A stretch of 64,000 nt of DNA from a virus: positions 1 through 64,000 of IMG/VR virus record IMGVR_UViG_3300042691_033915; one strand, given 5' to 3'. The notes below the pieces were generated by a model. That model did no database searches and was not told the DNA's origin. It saw nothing but the letters and a program-made list of their open reading frames with translations. This document shows, piece by piece, positions 6,392 through 13,682 of the stretch. A program made the translations under genes and the position numbers. Within the stretch, counting starts at the first letter, position 1; each line of letters starts with the position of its first letter.

Positions 6392-6978
6392 TACAAGGCA
6401 GCCTTGCGGCTCTTGTACACGCTCTGAAGATAGGTCTTGTCGTCGTCGGAAATCTTGGCCGTCGCAATCTGCTGACCAATCTTGCCAAGCTCCGCTGCAG
6501 TCGTCGCACCGTTGATGGCGTCTGCCCACTCAATGGCGGCAGGGCTTGGTCCGTCAAACACAGCCGCTGCTGCGCGGAGAACCTCTTCGTCATCAATCTT
6601 CTGCTTCTCGCGCTCCTGCATTGGGCTGGTCTTGGCAACCCCTGCCTTGGAACGAATCTCGTCGTCAGAAGCGATGCGCTTGGATGGCAAGCCAGCCATA
6701 ACTAGCGCACGACCAACAGCAGAGGTCTCGCAGTTCTCAATCTCCGAGCCGCGCGTGTATGGGGTGCTGCCAGGGATCTGCATGGCGCTATGGCCAACCC
6801 CTGCTGGCTTCTCGTCTGGGACGTCGCCGCGATACGCCTTAGCCTCAATCACAACGCGCTTGTCGTCATGCTCCAGCACGGCAGTCTCAATACGACCGTT
6901 TGGGTAGGCTTCATACCACGCGCGAATCCGCTCCGCGACATCAACGTAATCCTTTAGCGCACTCTTATCAAACGCCAC
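6391..6978 (-). CDS. Erf-like single-strand annealing protein
   Basis: GTG 6978 has AGGAGGAAAG upstream; the product has 195 residues. The region GSEIENCETSAVGRALVMAGL is the hallmark ENAETSAVGRAL-type motif of Erf-family annealing proteins. It is preceded by beta-rich sequence (RIETAVLEHDDKRVVIEAKAY). The acidic, Ala-rich C-terminal part is more variable, as in the family. It would bind single-stranded DNA and anneal complementary strands, working with the adjacent RecB-type nuclease and SSB. The start abuts the stop of the HTH regulator gene. Confidence 0.8.
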   Translation of the reverse strand: MAFDKSALKDYVDVAERIRAWYEAYPNGRIETAVLEHDDKRVVIEAKAYRGDVPDEKPAGVGHSAMQIPGSTPYTRGSEIENCETSAVGRALVMAGLPSKRIASDDEIRSKAGVAKTSPMQEREKQKIDDEEVLRAAAAVFDGPSPAAIEWADAINGATTAAELGKIGQQIATAKISDDDKTYLQSVYKSRKAAL

Positions 6979-7236
6979 TTAACTTTCCTCCTTCATATCC
7001 GAGAACAATTCGCTCTCGGGGATTCCTAAATACTCACTCAGGCGCTGGCGCATTGCCCCGCTCATTGGAGCGTGACCATACTGCACCTGGTTAAGATAAC
7101 CATACGACACTCCGAGATGCTTTGCAATCCAGCGTCGCTTAATCCCAGACTCGCGGATAATTTCCCACACCTTTGCGGTCTCCCGCTTCTGTGCGAGGCG
7201 GATCTGCTTAAAGTTGTCTCCGCTTTGCTTACTCAT
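6979..7236 (-). CDS. Cro/CI-type helix-turn-helix regulator
   Basis: ATG 7236 is preferred over ATG 7242 because AAGGTGA is then well spaced. The 85-residue product contains a helix-turn-helix: an N-terminal amphipathic segment, then IKRRWIAKHLGVSYGYLNQVQYG (helices 2 and 3) and MSGAMRQRLSEYLGIP. There is no dimerisation or peptidase domain, so it is Cro-like rather than a full LexA-type repressor. It overlaps the upstream small gene by 8 bases. It is the second gene after a promoter flanked by palindromes (7493-7520), its likely target. Confidence 0.8.
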   Translation of the reverse strand: MSKQSGDNFKQIRLAQKRETAKVWEIIRESGIKRRWIAKHLGVSYGYLNQVQYGHAPMSGAMRQRLSEYLGIPESELFSDMKEES

Positions 7237-7477
7237 CCGCATTCACCTTTGCCAGCACGCCGTCTTCTAGCCATCGCACCGCAACGTGGGAAATACCCTC
7301 GCATGCCGACAGCCAATCCCCGTGCTCCCAATGACCCTTGTTGCCAAGAGCTTCCTGAGCCTTCGGGATAACGTCCTGCAAAACGGCAATCCGCGTTGCG
7401 GGGTCAGCTGGGAGCTCGGCCGGAAGGAGTTCCGCTAGGGCGCTGGCTCCTTGAATGTATGCATCTTCATACTGCAT
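7229..7477 (-). CDS. Hypothetical protein, first gene after the early promoter
   Basis: The 82-residue acidic, helical protein starts at ATG 7477 with GGAGG 4 bases upstream. No family is recognised. Trp residues cluster in KGHWEHGDWLSACEG and VAVRWLEDG. As first gene of the leftward early transcript it would be made first after infection, and it overlaps the regulator gene start. A role in host takeover or regulation is only positional inference. Confidence 0.65.
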   Translation of the reverse strand: MQYEDAYIQGASALAELLPAELPADPATRIAVLQDVIPKAQEALGNKGHWEHGDWLSACEGISHVAVRWLEDGVLAKVNADE

Positions 7478-7492
7478 AAAACCTCCAATACT
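7478..7492 (-). promoter_or_regulatory. Conserved ribosome-binding leader, copy 1
   Basis: The plus strand reads AAAACCTCCAATACT, which on the coding strand is AGTATTGGAGGTTTT directly before the start codon. The identical 15 bases precede the start of the metallophosphoesterase gene at 18428-18442. The copies share nothing obvious beyond this element. Confidence 0.7.
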
Positions 7493-7520
7493 GATAGCAA
7501 AGTGCTATCTGTACGGATAG
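7493..7520. promoter_or_regulatory. Two operator-like palindromes
   Basis: 7493-7509 is GATAGCA-aag-TGCTATC, perfect. 7505-7520 is CTATCTGTACGGATAG, symmetrical apart from one base pair. They overlap each other and overlap the -10 box at 7517-7522, so a bound protein would block the promoter. The Cro-like regulator encoded just downstream is the obvious candidate. Confidence 0.65.
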
Positions 7521-7545
7521 TATCATACCCCTTTGTCGGGGTCAA
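7517..7545 (-). promoter_or_regulatory. Leftward early promoter
   Basis: On the minus strand, TTGACC (7545-7540), a 17-base spacer, then TACTAT (7522-7517). The -35 box lies inside the end of the upstream small gene. Operators cover the -10 and start region. Confidence 0.7.
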
Positions 7546-7765
7546 CTGGCTCCGCACCAGCCTCGTCAATGGCCTGGTGTTCGGTCTTGGCAACAAGGCA
7601 GCTGATGTGCTTTCGCTTAAAGCCAACCTCAACAACCGGACCAAGGTCTCTAAAATATGCAGTCTTTTCGGAAGAGCCGCTTGTCTTGTTTAGGCAATCG
7701 GGCATGTCACAGACCAGCCTGCCAAACATCTTCTTGTTCCCGTCCCATCGTCCAAAATTATTCAT
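7523..7765 (-). CDS. Hypothetical small Cys-containing protein
   Basis: ATG 7765 lies within the end of the HNH gene; the frame extends further upstream only inside that gene. The 80-residue product has a C-x4-C (CDMPDC) near residue 20 and a short basic segment (GFKRKHISC), ending acidic. This could be a single zinc site, but there are too few ligands to be sure. No family is recognised. The -35 element of the early promoter lies within its last codons, so transcription of the two units is linked. Confidence 0.55.
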   Translation of the reverse strand: MNNFGRWDGNKKMFGRLVCDMPDCLNKTSGSSEKTAYFRDLGPVVEVGFKRKHISCLVAKTEHQAIDEAGAEPVDPDKGV

Positions 7766-8054
7766 AGTGCCCCCGCAGGTATTCGTTAATTGCCGCTCGC
7801 CAGACCCGACTTGCTTCGGTCTTGATGCGATGGTGATAACCGCATAATACCACAAGATTTTCTTCTACGGAAGGCCCACGCTTGCCAAACCCAGCGTTGT
7901 TTACGTGGTCAATCTCTAAGACAACAGGCCTTCCCGGCCCCCACTGGCTACCGCACTCTCCAGTCATGCCAATGCTTGGTCCAATGCAGGATCGCTCGTC
8001 CCGCAACATAACGGCCGCATACACGTCTGGGGTGACGGGGTCTTTATGCGCCAC
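7758..8054 (-). CDS. HNH endonuclease
   Basis: GTG 8054 overlaps the end of the small Lys-rich gene. The 98-residue product shows the HNH core: LEIDHVNNAG (His50), the middle Asn in EENLVVLC and the final YHHRIKTE (His74, His75). Cys23, Cys34 and Cys71 may supply structural metal ligands. It is single-domain, as in phage HNH proteins that assist terminase during packaging. Those are normally beside terminase, however, and here terminase is 49 kb away, so a homing-type or recombination role is equally possible. Confidence 0.82.
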   Translation of the reverse strand: MAHKDPVTPDVYAAVMLRDERSCIGPSIGMTGECGSQWGPGRPVVLEIDHVNNAGFGKRGPSVEENLVVLCGYHHRIKTEASRVWRAAINEYLRGHYE

Positions 8055-8190
8055 GTTTCTTCTTCTTAGGCTTCTTGGCTGGCTCCTCTTCCGGAACCGC
8101 CTTCTTGGCGGGCTTGGCTACGCCTTCTTGGCGAAGAGCGCGGCAAGGCAGGCAAAAGCATGTTGCTGGATGGTAGAACTTGTCGCTCAT
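8044..8190 (-). CDS. Short CxCxxC protein with a Lys-rich tail
   Basis: This short gene lies between the glycosyltransferase and HNH genes. ATG 8190 overlaps the glycosyltransferase TGA by 4 bases (ATGA) and the stop overlaps the HNH GTG start. The 48 residues start MSDKFYHPATCFCLPC and end in PAKK repeats and KKPKKKKRGA. The Cys cluster could bind a metal, and the basic tail suggests nucleic-acid or membrane-surface binding. The tail resembles the Lys/Ala/Pro-rich protein at 51430-51639 in composition only. The overlap on both sides argues for a real gene. Confidence 0.6.
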   Translation of the reverse strand: MSDKFYHPATCFCLPCRALRQEGVAKPAKKAVPEEEPAKKPKKKKRGA

Positions 8191-8954
8191 ACCCGGAAGT
8201 TCGGGTCGAAGACAATGCGCTTGCCATTTTTGCGCATGCGCTCATGCAGCCCAACATGCTCGCACACCTTGCGGCCCAAAAGGTCTTCTGTAGTGTATTT
8301 CAGGAAATGCTCAAACGCGTCTGCGCGGTACAGGGCGGCAGCATTGAACGCTGACCACACTTCCATAGGCTTCTCAACGGTTGGCATATAGTCCTTCCAC
8401 TGCTCAACTGCCTCATAGGTTGCGGCAGCCTCGCCCCAGCCCTGAATCTGTACAAGCCAGTACTTGCGGTCCCAGCAGTCATACTCCAGCAACTCTGGGA
8501 TTCGCAGTGCATAAATGTCATAGTACCCGCCATAGCCGTTAGCGGTCACAACATCACACTCTGTCAAAGTGTTCATTGCCGAAACAAGCGACTGGGTTTC
8601 AATCGGCCGAGCAAACACATCATCCATATCTACGTTAAGAATCATCTTTGCCTTAGAGAAATCTACGGCGGCAAGGGCAACGTTGCGGGCGTAGCAAATG
8701 CGATCAACTCGGTCCTTGATTCGCTCTGCCAGGTCGTCTTCAGTCGCAAGGTGTGCGTTGGGCCGCCCGGCAACCCAGCTCTGCAGGCGTGCGCGTGTGT
8801 CGTCGTCTGAGTCGTTTTCAAACAGGCTGAAGTGGATGTCTGGGTAAATCTGAGCGAGCCGCTCAAAGTTTTCAAAGACTGCGTCTAGGTGTGGGCCAAC
8901 ATTCCTTGCCACTCCTGTGACCCAAAGCTGGTCTGCAAATGAGAGCGGCTGCAC
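8187..8954 (-). CDS. Glycosyltransferase, CMT1/GT69-like
   Basis: GTG 8954 was chosen; it follows the portal stop by 1 base and has GGGAAAGAAG upstream. The longer frame lies inside the portal gene. The 255-residue product has a GT-A layout: HFSLFENDSDDDT near residue 42, ICYARNVALAA at about 87 and the metal-binding DMDD at 109-112. The RN-VAL segment recalls capsule-associated mannosyltransferases of the CMT1 type. It could glycosylate virion proteins or alter the host surface. It sits between portal and HNH genes, and a second glycosyltransferase lies at 61836-62672. Confidence 0.8.
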   Translation of the reverse strand: MQPLSFADQLWVTGVARNVGPHLDAVFENFERLAQIYPDIHFSLFENDSDDDTRARLQSWVAGRPNAHLATEDDLAERIKDRVDRICYARNVALAAVDFSKAKMILNVDMDDVFARPIETQSLVSAMNTLTECDVVTANGYGGYYDIYALRIPELLEYDCWDRKYWLVQIQGWGEAAATYEAVEQWKDYMPTVEKPMEVWSAFNAAALYRADAFEHFLKYTTEDLLGRKVCEHVGLHERMRKNGKRIVFDPNFRV

Positions 8955-8955
8955 G

Positions 8956-11103
8956 CTACTTCTTTCCCTTGCTTTGGCGAGATACCTTTGTTGACCACGT
9001 CTTCCCAGGGTCTCCGCCCCATAGTGCCCATGCGATGCGGCCATTGCTCGGGAATCCCTCTGACCCTGGAGCCCAGCCCTTGCCCTGCTTGTCAACTTCG
9101 TGGCGGGCAAAGTACGCGCTCATCTTTCGGATTCGGGCTAGTGTCAAACGGTTGCCAATAATCATCCGTGCGGTAGCCTGGCCTGGGCCAATGCCGCCAC
9201 GGCCAAACTCCTCGCGCCACTTCAAGCCCTTTCGGGCTTCTGCCTTAGCGCCGGCTGGGGCGACAGTGCTTGCGCCCTCCTTCTGGGTCTCAATCGGGTC
9301 GTTCTCAATGTTGACTGCCACAAACGAGGCGCCAATCTTCTTGTACTCTTCGGCAAGCTCGCTAGTCTTTTCAATAATCTCCAGTTCGCCGTTTCGCATT
9401 AGCTTACTTGCGGCGTAGAGTCGGAAGCGATTTTCGGTGCCCTCTGGCCACGTGTTGATAATCAAATCGTCATACGGGATCTTGTCTTCTTGAAGCCACT
9501 CGGCAATCTCTTCCTTGTCGTTCTTAAACCCGACAACAATGGCAATGCGTCGACCGGAATCCTTTGCCTCAGTGATTGCCTCGGCAACCTTTGGGCGAAC
9601 TTCCCAGTCCTCGTCGTAGAGAGCCTCAATGCCAATCATCAAGCCAAGGAGTGCCTTGCTGGTTTGCTGTTGTGGGCTCATGGTTTCGCCCTGATTTGGC
9701 TCTTCGCCTGGGTTGTCTGGCCCGCCCTGCGCCGGTGCTGCCCCGCCGCCGTCTGGCTCGTTAGGGTCAGTTGGTGGGGTTGGACCGTCCGGGCCTTCAG
9801 GCTTGGCAAGCGCAACGTCAAGATACTCTTCGTAGCGAGAGAGCGGGATATAGCCCTTGGGCGAAGGAACAAAGATGTCATCGCCCATGCCGCCAATGCC
9901 CTCATGACCACGCTCCTGCAAAGCCTCGTTCAGCTTCAGCCACGGCATGCCCGAAAGCGCAGCCTTGTAATAGCTAGACATAGTGCTTTGGCTTTCTCGG
10001 CCAACCTCTGTGTAGACAAAGCGAAGGTTCTTGTCGTAGCGCCAAATGATTTCTCGGGTCATGTATTCAGCAATCAGGTCAAGCAGCGGGGCAATGCCGT
10101 TGTCGGCGGTAAATGCTGCTCCAACCTCTGCGCTTGCACGGTTGACGTCCATAGTAATGCCGATGTCTTGTGGCTGCACGCCAAATACGGCGCAGATCTT
10201 GCGGGCGAGGTAGACCTGCCACTCCATGAACTGCATGTCGCGGTTCGACGAGGCAAGTGGAATCCATTGCACGCCCTTGCCGCCGCCGGTAATGGCAATC
10301 TGGCTGCGTCCGGAAATCTCCGTGTCCCAATACGCCTTAAATGAATCAACCTGGTCTGCGCGGATGCCTTCGCCAAGATGCAATACGCCCGGAGGCGCTG
10401 CCTGGGAAACTGCCTTTGCGTTGTAGGCGGCAGCCGTAAGGTCAGCCTCAATCGTGTCCGCAAGAACTTCTAGCGGAGAGAGTCCGATAGGCGAATAAGT
10501 AACAGGGTTTGCAATGATGACCAAAAGCTCATGGTTCTTAAACTTGCGAATCTGCCGACCAGTTTCGTCAACCTCAAAATATCGCGGGTCGGTGTCGTTT
10601 TCCCCGTCCCACTCATTATTGAAAGCAATGCTGCCCCCGTTCTTTGCAATGAGTTCGGCTACTGGCTTTGCTCCTTCAAGCCCAATAGCGCCACCACGCG
10701 TCGGAATGACTTCAATGCAGCCCTGATCAAGCACGAGAATGTCTTCGACAACTGGCTCAATAAGGGAGCGCCAGGAGTCCATGCGGCGGTTTGGGTAGCG
10801 CAAAAGCTCCTTGACCTGGTTAATCTTTCGAATTGTGCCGCGCTGCTCTCCGTCGTAGGTAACAATGTCCCACTTGGCGCGACTAACTTGCTGGCGGCGA
10901 AGGTTGATTGCAGCGCGAATCCATGGGTTGCTGCGGGACCACTTGCGGAGCTGGAGTACGCTTCTGCGAGTCATTTGAACGCTGCCTACGCCACGGGCGT
11001 ATGGCCCAATGTCATAGTCAGGAACAATGGCTGACCCACCGCTCTTTACGCTTGTGGTGTCTCGATTCAGTATCCGGTCAATTAGCGACCTATCGTCTGC
11101 CAT
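8956..11103 (-). CDS. HK97-type portal protein with C-terminal extra domains
   Basis: The 715-residue product starts at ATG 11103, next to the previous stop. Residues 1-430 resemble HK97-family portals: SNPWIRAAINLRRQQVSRAKW, the PIGLSPLEVLADTIEADL stretch, then KICAVFGVQPQDIGI and NRASAEV. A Pro/Gly-rich linker follows at about 440-490. Residues about 500-600 resemble a HAD/polynucleotide-kinase-phosphatase fold (AITEAKDSGRRIAIVVG, then EWLQEDKIPYDDLI), but the catalytic DxD is not evident. The last 90 residues contain a GRGGIGPGQATARMI and YFARHEVDKQGKGW module found in other phage structural proteins; I cannot name the family. The portal is transcribed away from the protease and capsid genes. 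Confidence 0.85.
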   Translation of the reverse strand: MADDRSLIDRILNRDTTSVKSGGSAIVPDYDIGPYARGVGSVQMTRRSVLQLRKWSRSNPWIRAAINLRRQQVSRAKWDIVTYDGEQRGTIRKINQVKELLRYPNRRMDSWRSLIEPVVEDILVLDQGCIEVIPTRGGAIGLEGAKPVAELIAKNGGSIAFNNEWDGENDTDPRYFEVDETGRQIRKFKNHELLVIIANPVTYSPIGLSPLEVLADTIEADLTAAAYNAKAVSQAAPPGVLHLGEGIRADQVDSFKAYWDTEISGRSQIAITGGGKGVQWIPLASSNRDMQFMEWQVYLARKICAVFGVQPQDIGITMDVNRASAEVGAAFTADNGIAPLLDLIAEYMTREIIWRYDKNLRFVYTEVGRESQSTMSSYYKAALSGMPWLKLNEALQERGHEGIGGMGDDIFVPSPKGYIPLSRYEEYLDVALAKPEGPDGPTPPTDPNEPDGGGAAPAQGGPDNPGEEPNQGETMSPQQQTSKALLGLMIGIEALYDEDWEVRPKVAEAITEAKDSGRRIAIVVGFKNDKEEIAEWLQEDKIPYDDLIINTWPEGTENRFRLYAASKLMRNGELEIIEKTSELAEEYKKIGASFVAVNIENDPIETQKEGASTVAPAGAKAEARKGLKWREEFGRGGIGPGQATARMIIGNRLTLARIRKMSAYFARHEVDKQGKGWAPGSEGFPSNGRIAWALWGGDPGKTWSTKVSRQSKGKK

Positions 11104-11328
11104 TTAGCCTCTCCCTCGAATTCCGCCTCGCAGTGCCCTGCGGAAGATTGAATCCGTCATTTGCTTGTTTACGTGGTCTTGCATTTCTGCTCTCGTGCAG
11201 GATACCACTCTTCTCCCGTTGCGATACGTTACCGTGTGCTGCGACATGTATTGGCTCCACCATACAGGAACTACGCAGGTAATATCAACAAACTCAACCT
11301 CTACGGTTGATTGAATGTCAGGATTCAT
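11104..11328 (-). CDS. Hypothetical protein upstream of portal
   Basis: The 74-residue product has ATG 11328 inside the end of the upstream gene (11-base overlap), and its TAA abuts the portal ATG. It has an N-terminal beta-like part (VEVEFVDITCVVPVWWSQYM) and an Arg-rich C-terminus (RRALRGGIRGRG). No family is recognised. Tight packing on both sides indicates cotranslation with the portal, so a head-related role is possible. Confidence 0.6.
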   Translation of the reverse strand: MNPDIQSTVEVEFVDITCVVPVWWSQYMSQHTVTYRNGRRVVSCTRAEMQDHVNKQMTDSIFRRALRGGIRGRG

Positions 11329-11752
11329 TATCTGTCAATGACTCCAACGCCCAAGCCCTGGCTTCGGCTTCGGCTTCTTCTAGGGTTGGCAAATTCGCCT
11401 CTTCTATCTCTTCTTCCTTTTGCAATATTTCGTCAAGTCTCTGGTGGTATTTTCTTGCCTGAGGAACGCTCATCCGAAGGGACTTTAAATGCTTGTGGCA
11501 ATTCGGGCAAACCGCGTAACGCTTTTGACCCTTGGCCCGTGGGACCATTGGTTCAAGGACTAGGTTTTGCTCCGTGTGGGATTCCCCGACCAGGATGGTG
11601 CACAGGGCGCACCGGAAGTGGGCCTTGCGCTGGTGATCGTAGCTTTCCAAGATTGGCTGGATGGTTCTTTGTAGGCGAAGGAGCGCCGACGCCAAGTCCT
11701 GGACCTCAGAACCCGACTCGCGTATCTGTTCGCAAAGTATGCATTTTTCCAT
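11318..11752 (-). CDS. Zinc-binding protein with three CxxC motifs
   Basis: The 144-residue product starts at ATG 11752. CILC (residues 4-7), CALC (about 48-51) and CPNC (about 83-86) can form one or two zinc sites. The last 50 residues are a Glu/Ala-rich helix, probably a coiled coil (EEIEEANLPTLEEAEAEARAW). HNH-like history is possible from the His-rich middle (HQRKAHFRC, GESHTEQNL), but no complete HNH set is visible. It is the first gene leftward of the divergent promoter region. Confidence 0.6.
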   Translation of the reverse strand: MEKCILCEQIRESGSEVQDLASALLRLQRTIQPILESYDHQRKAHFRCALCTILVGESHTEQNLVLEPMVPRAKGQKRYAVCPNCHKHLKSLRMSVPQARKYHQRLDEILQKEEEIEEANLPTLEEAEAEARAWALESLTDNES

Positions 11753-11756
11753 AGGG

Positions 11757-11769
11757 GGTATGTTATCAT
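11757..11769 (+). repeat. 13-bp element shared with the terminase promoter region
   Basis: GGTATGTTATCAT occurs here and, identically, at 57044-57056, just before the small terminase gene. Both lie in divergent intergenic regions. Confidence 0.5.
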
Positions 11770-11790
11770 GCTTTCAAGATGGTATGACAC

Positions 11791-11818
11791 TAGACACACA
11801 ACTGCGTGCAGATACTAT
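11791..11818 (+). promoter_or_regulatory. Structural operon promoter
   Basis: TAGACA (11791-11796), a 16-base spacer, then TACTAT (11813-11818). The same ATACTAT core is present in leftward promoters at 7517, 18464 and 63370. An alternative, TTGTGT (11839) with TATTAT (11863-11868) at 18 bases, lies closer to the gene. Together they give a leader of about 40-85 bases before ATG 11910. No gene lies in the 11753-11909 gap. Confidence 0.55.
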
Positions 11819-11909
11819 AGGTATAGATTTGTAGCGCGTTGTGTTACAGGATAAAGCATGTGTATTATCTATCCGCTGACCAAGTTGCGTCGGCCATATA
11901 GGGGGAATC

Positions 11910-13676
11910 ATGTCTGATTTCAAGATCTATACAAACGCGTTGAAGGCCTACGAGGCTGATAACGGCGACCGATTCGTAACTGGAACTACCTCCTCAACAA
12001 TTAGGGACCTTCATGGAGATGAGATGACCCTATCTGCCTTGAAGAGCATGGAAGCTACCGCCAAGCAGAATATGACTATTTGGCTAAATCACGAATACCA
12101 GGTTCCGGACGACCTTTTTGGCTCCGTCAAGGACGCGCGCATTGTGAAGCGCATTGACGCAACCGGCCAAGAGGTCTTTGACCTTGATGTCGATATATCT
12201 GTTGTTTCTGAGGACGAGAACCCAGAAGCAATTCGTGCTTACCGCGCAATCAAGCGCGGTGTCAAGCTCGGGCTTTCAATTGGTGCGAAGGTTGACAGAG
12301 TTAGCAAAAAGGTTGACAAGTCAACTGGAGAAGAGACATATGTCATTGACAGTGTCAAGTTGATGGAGGCATCGGTTGTTGGTATTCCGGCAAACCAGCG
12401 TTCATATCTACAGAATGCTGTAAAGAGCCTTCGTGGTGCTTCCCGGGCGGAAATGGACGAGCTCGTGGCTAAGGCTGTTGAGGTCGAGGGCCAGGCTGGA
12501 GCCGATAAGGCCCCGCTTATTGGCGCGCTGTACACGCTCCTTGCCGAGGCAACCAGTTTCTACCTAAAGGCGCATGGCGCCCATTGGAACGTTGTCGGCG
12601 AAGAGTTTGCCCAATATCATGAGCTCTTCCAGGAAATTTACGAAGACGTTCATGAATCACTTGATCCAATTGCAGAAAACCTTCGCAAGCTAAACTCGGC
12701 AGCTCCTTTTGAGCTGAAGGATTTGGCCCGAATGACCAACGACGCCCCACAGGCGGAGGGCTACGAAGCCGAAGCCCTTGCCTCTAATCTTTATGCTGCC
12801 AACGAATCACTGCTGGAAAACATCATGGTTGCCTTTAAGGCTGCCACTGATGCCAACCAGCAGGGGGTTGCTAATTTCCTGGCCGAGCGCCAGGACATGC
12901 ACCAGAAGTGGTCGTGGCAGCTCCGGGCTTCTCTTACTGAGGAGTCGGGCGAGGCTGAAAAGTCAGGCGAGGCAGAAGTACTGTCCTCAGCAATGAAGCA
13001 AAACAAAGGCCCACAGGGCAACCCATTGGAGGTAAAGAGCGTGGAAAACGAGACCATTAACCCTGAGGCTATTGAGCCTGCCGCCGAGGAGGTTGTCGCC
13101 GTTGAGGAGACTGCCGCCGAAGAGGAGCCAAAGCCACATCACATTGCCGTACTTGAAGAGTTCGGCGCAGAAGTTGTCAAGGATACCGACCTAGAGATTG
13201 CCGCTCGGCAGGCCCAGGCGGCCGCCGATGCAGCAGCTGCTGTAGAGCCAGAGGCACCAGCAGAAGAGAAGGTCGAAGAAGCCCCCGTTGTGGAGGCACC
13301 AGCCGTTGAGCCAGAGGCTCCGGCGGAAGCTCCAGCAACGGAAATTGAACATGCCGCAGAGCCTGAAGCTGCTGCGGATGATAAGTCGGCCGATACAGCA
13401 GCCCTTGCCGAGGTCGCCGAAATTGCCAAGTCTGCGCTAGATGCAGCACTTGCCGCACAGGCAGAAGTAACTGCTCTTAAGAAGAGCGTTGCCGAAGTCA
13501 TTGCTGCAAAGGCCAAGGTCGAGCTGGAGTTGGAAAAGACATTGGACCTGGTTGGCAGACTGATTGACGTCCCCGTCGGTCATGTTCCAGCCTTCAAGCG
13601 CGCCACGGGAGAGATGGCAACATCCGCCCCTTGGCTAAGCCCATACATCCAGCGTGTGCTGGAGACTCAGGAGTAA
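11910..13676 (+). CDS. HK97 prohead protease fused to a Dps/ferritin-like domain
   Basis: The product has 588 residues. Residues 1-170 are the U35-type prohead protease: TIWLNHEYQVP supplies His61, and GVKLGLSIGAKV supplies Ser123, followed by MEASVVGIPANQ. Residues about 200-345 resemble Dps: AHGAHWNVVGEEFAQYHELF, then DVHESLDPIAENL. Aligned to E. coli Dps, His225, His237, Asp252 and Glu256 match His51, His63, Asp78 and Glu82, while Gln241 replaces Asp67. Residues 380-500 are Ala/Glu/Pro-rich. Residues 500-588 contain a coiled coil and a conserved-looking end, probably the scaffold-like delta domain. It should cleave capsid and itself during head maturation. The Dps part suggests iron binding or DNA protection in the prohead; whether it survives maturation is unknown. 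Confidence 0.88.
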   Translation: MSDFKIYTNALKAYEADNGDRFVTGTTSSTIRDLHGDEMTLSALKSMEATAKQNMTIWLNHEYQVPDDLFGSVKDARIVKRIDATGQEVFDLDVDISVVSEDENPEAIRAYRAIKRGVKLGLSIGAKVDRVSKKVDKSTGEETYVIDSVKLMEASVVGIPANQRSYLQNAVKSLRGASRAEMDELVAKAVEVEGQAGADKAPLIGALYTLLAEATSFYLKAHGAHWNVVGEEFAQYHELFQEIYEDVHESLDPIAENLRKLNSAAPFELKDLARMTNDAPQAEGYEAEALASNLYAANESLLENIMVAFKAATDANQQGVANFLAERQDMHQKWSWQLRASLTEESGEAEKSGEAEVLSSAMKQNKGPQGNPLEVKSVENETINPEAIEPAAEEVVAVEETAAEEEPKPHHIAVLEEFGAEVVKDTDLEIAARQAQAAADAAAAVEPEAPAEEKVEEAPVVEAPAVEPEAPAEAPATEIEHAAEPEAAADDKSADTAALAEVAEIAKSALDAALAAQAEVTALKKSVAEVIAAKAKVELELEKTLDLVGRLIDVPVGHVPAFKRATGEMATSAPWLSPYIQRVLETQE

Positions 13677-13682
13677 TAAATC

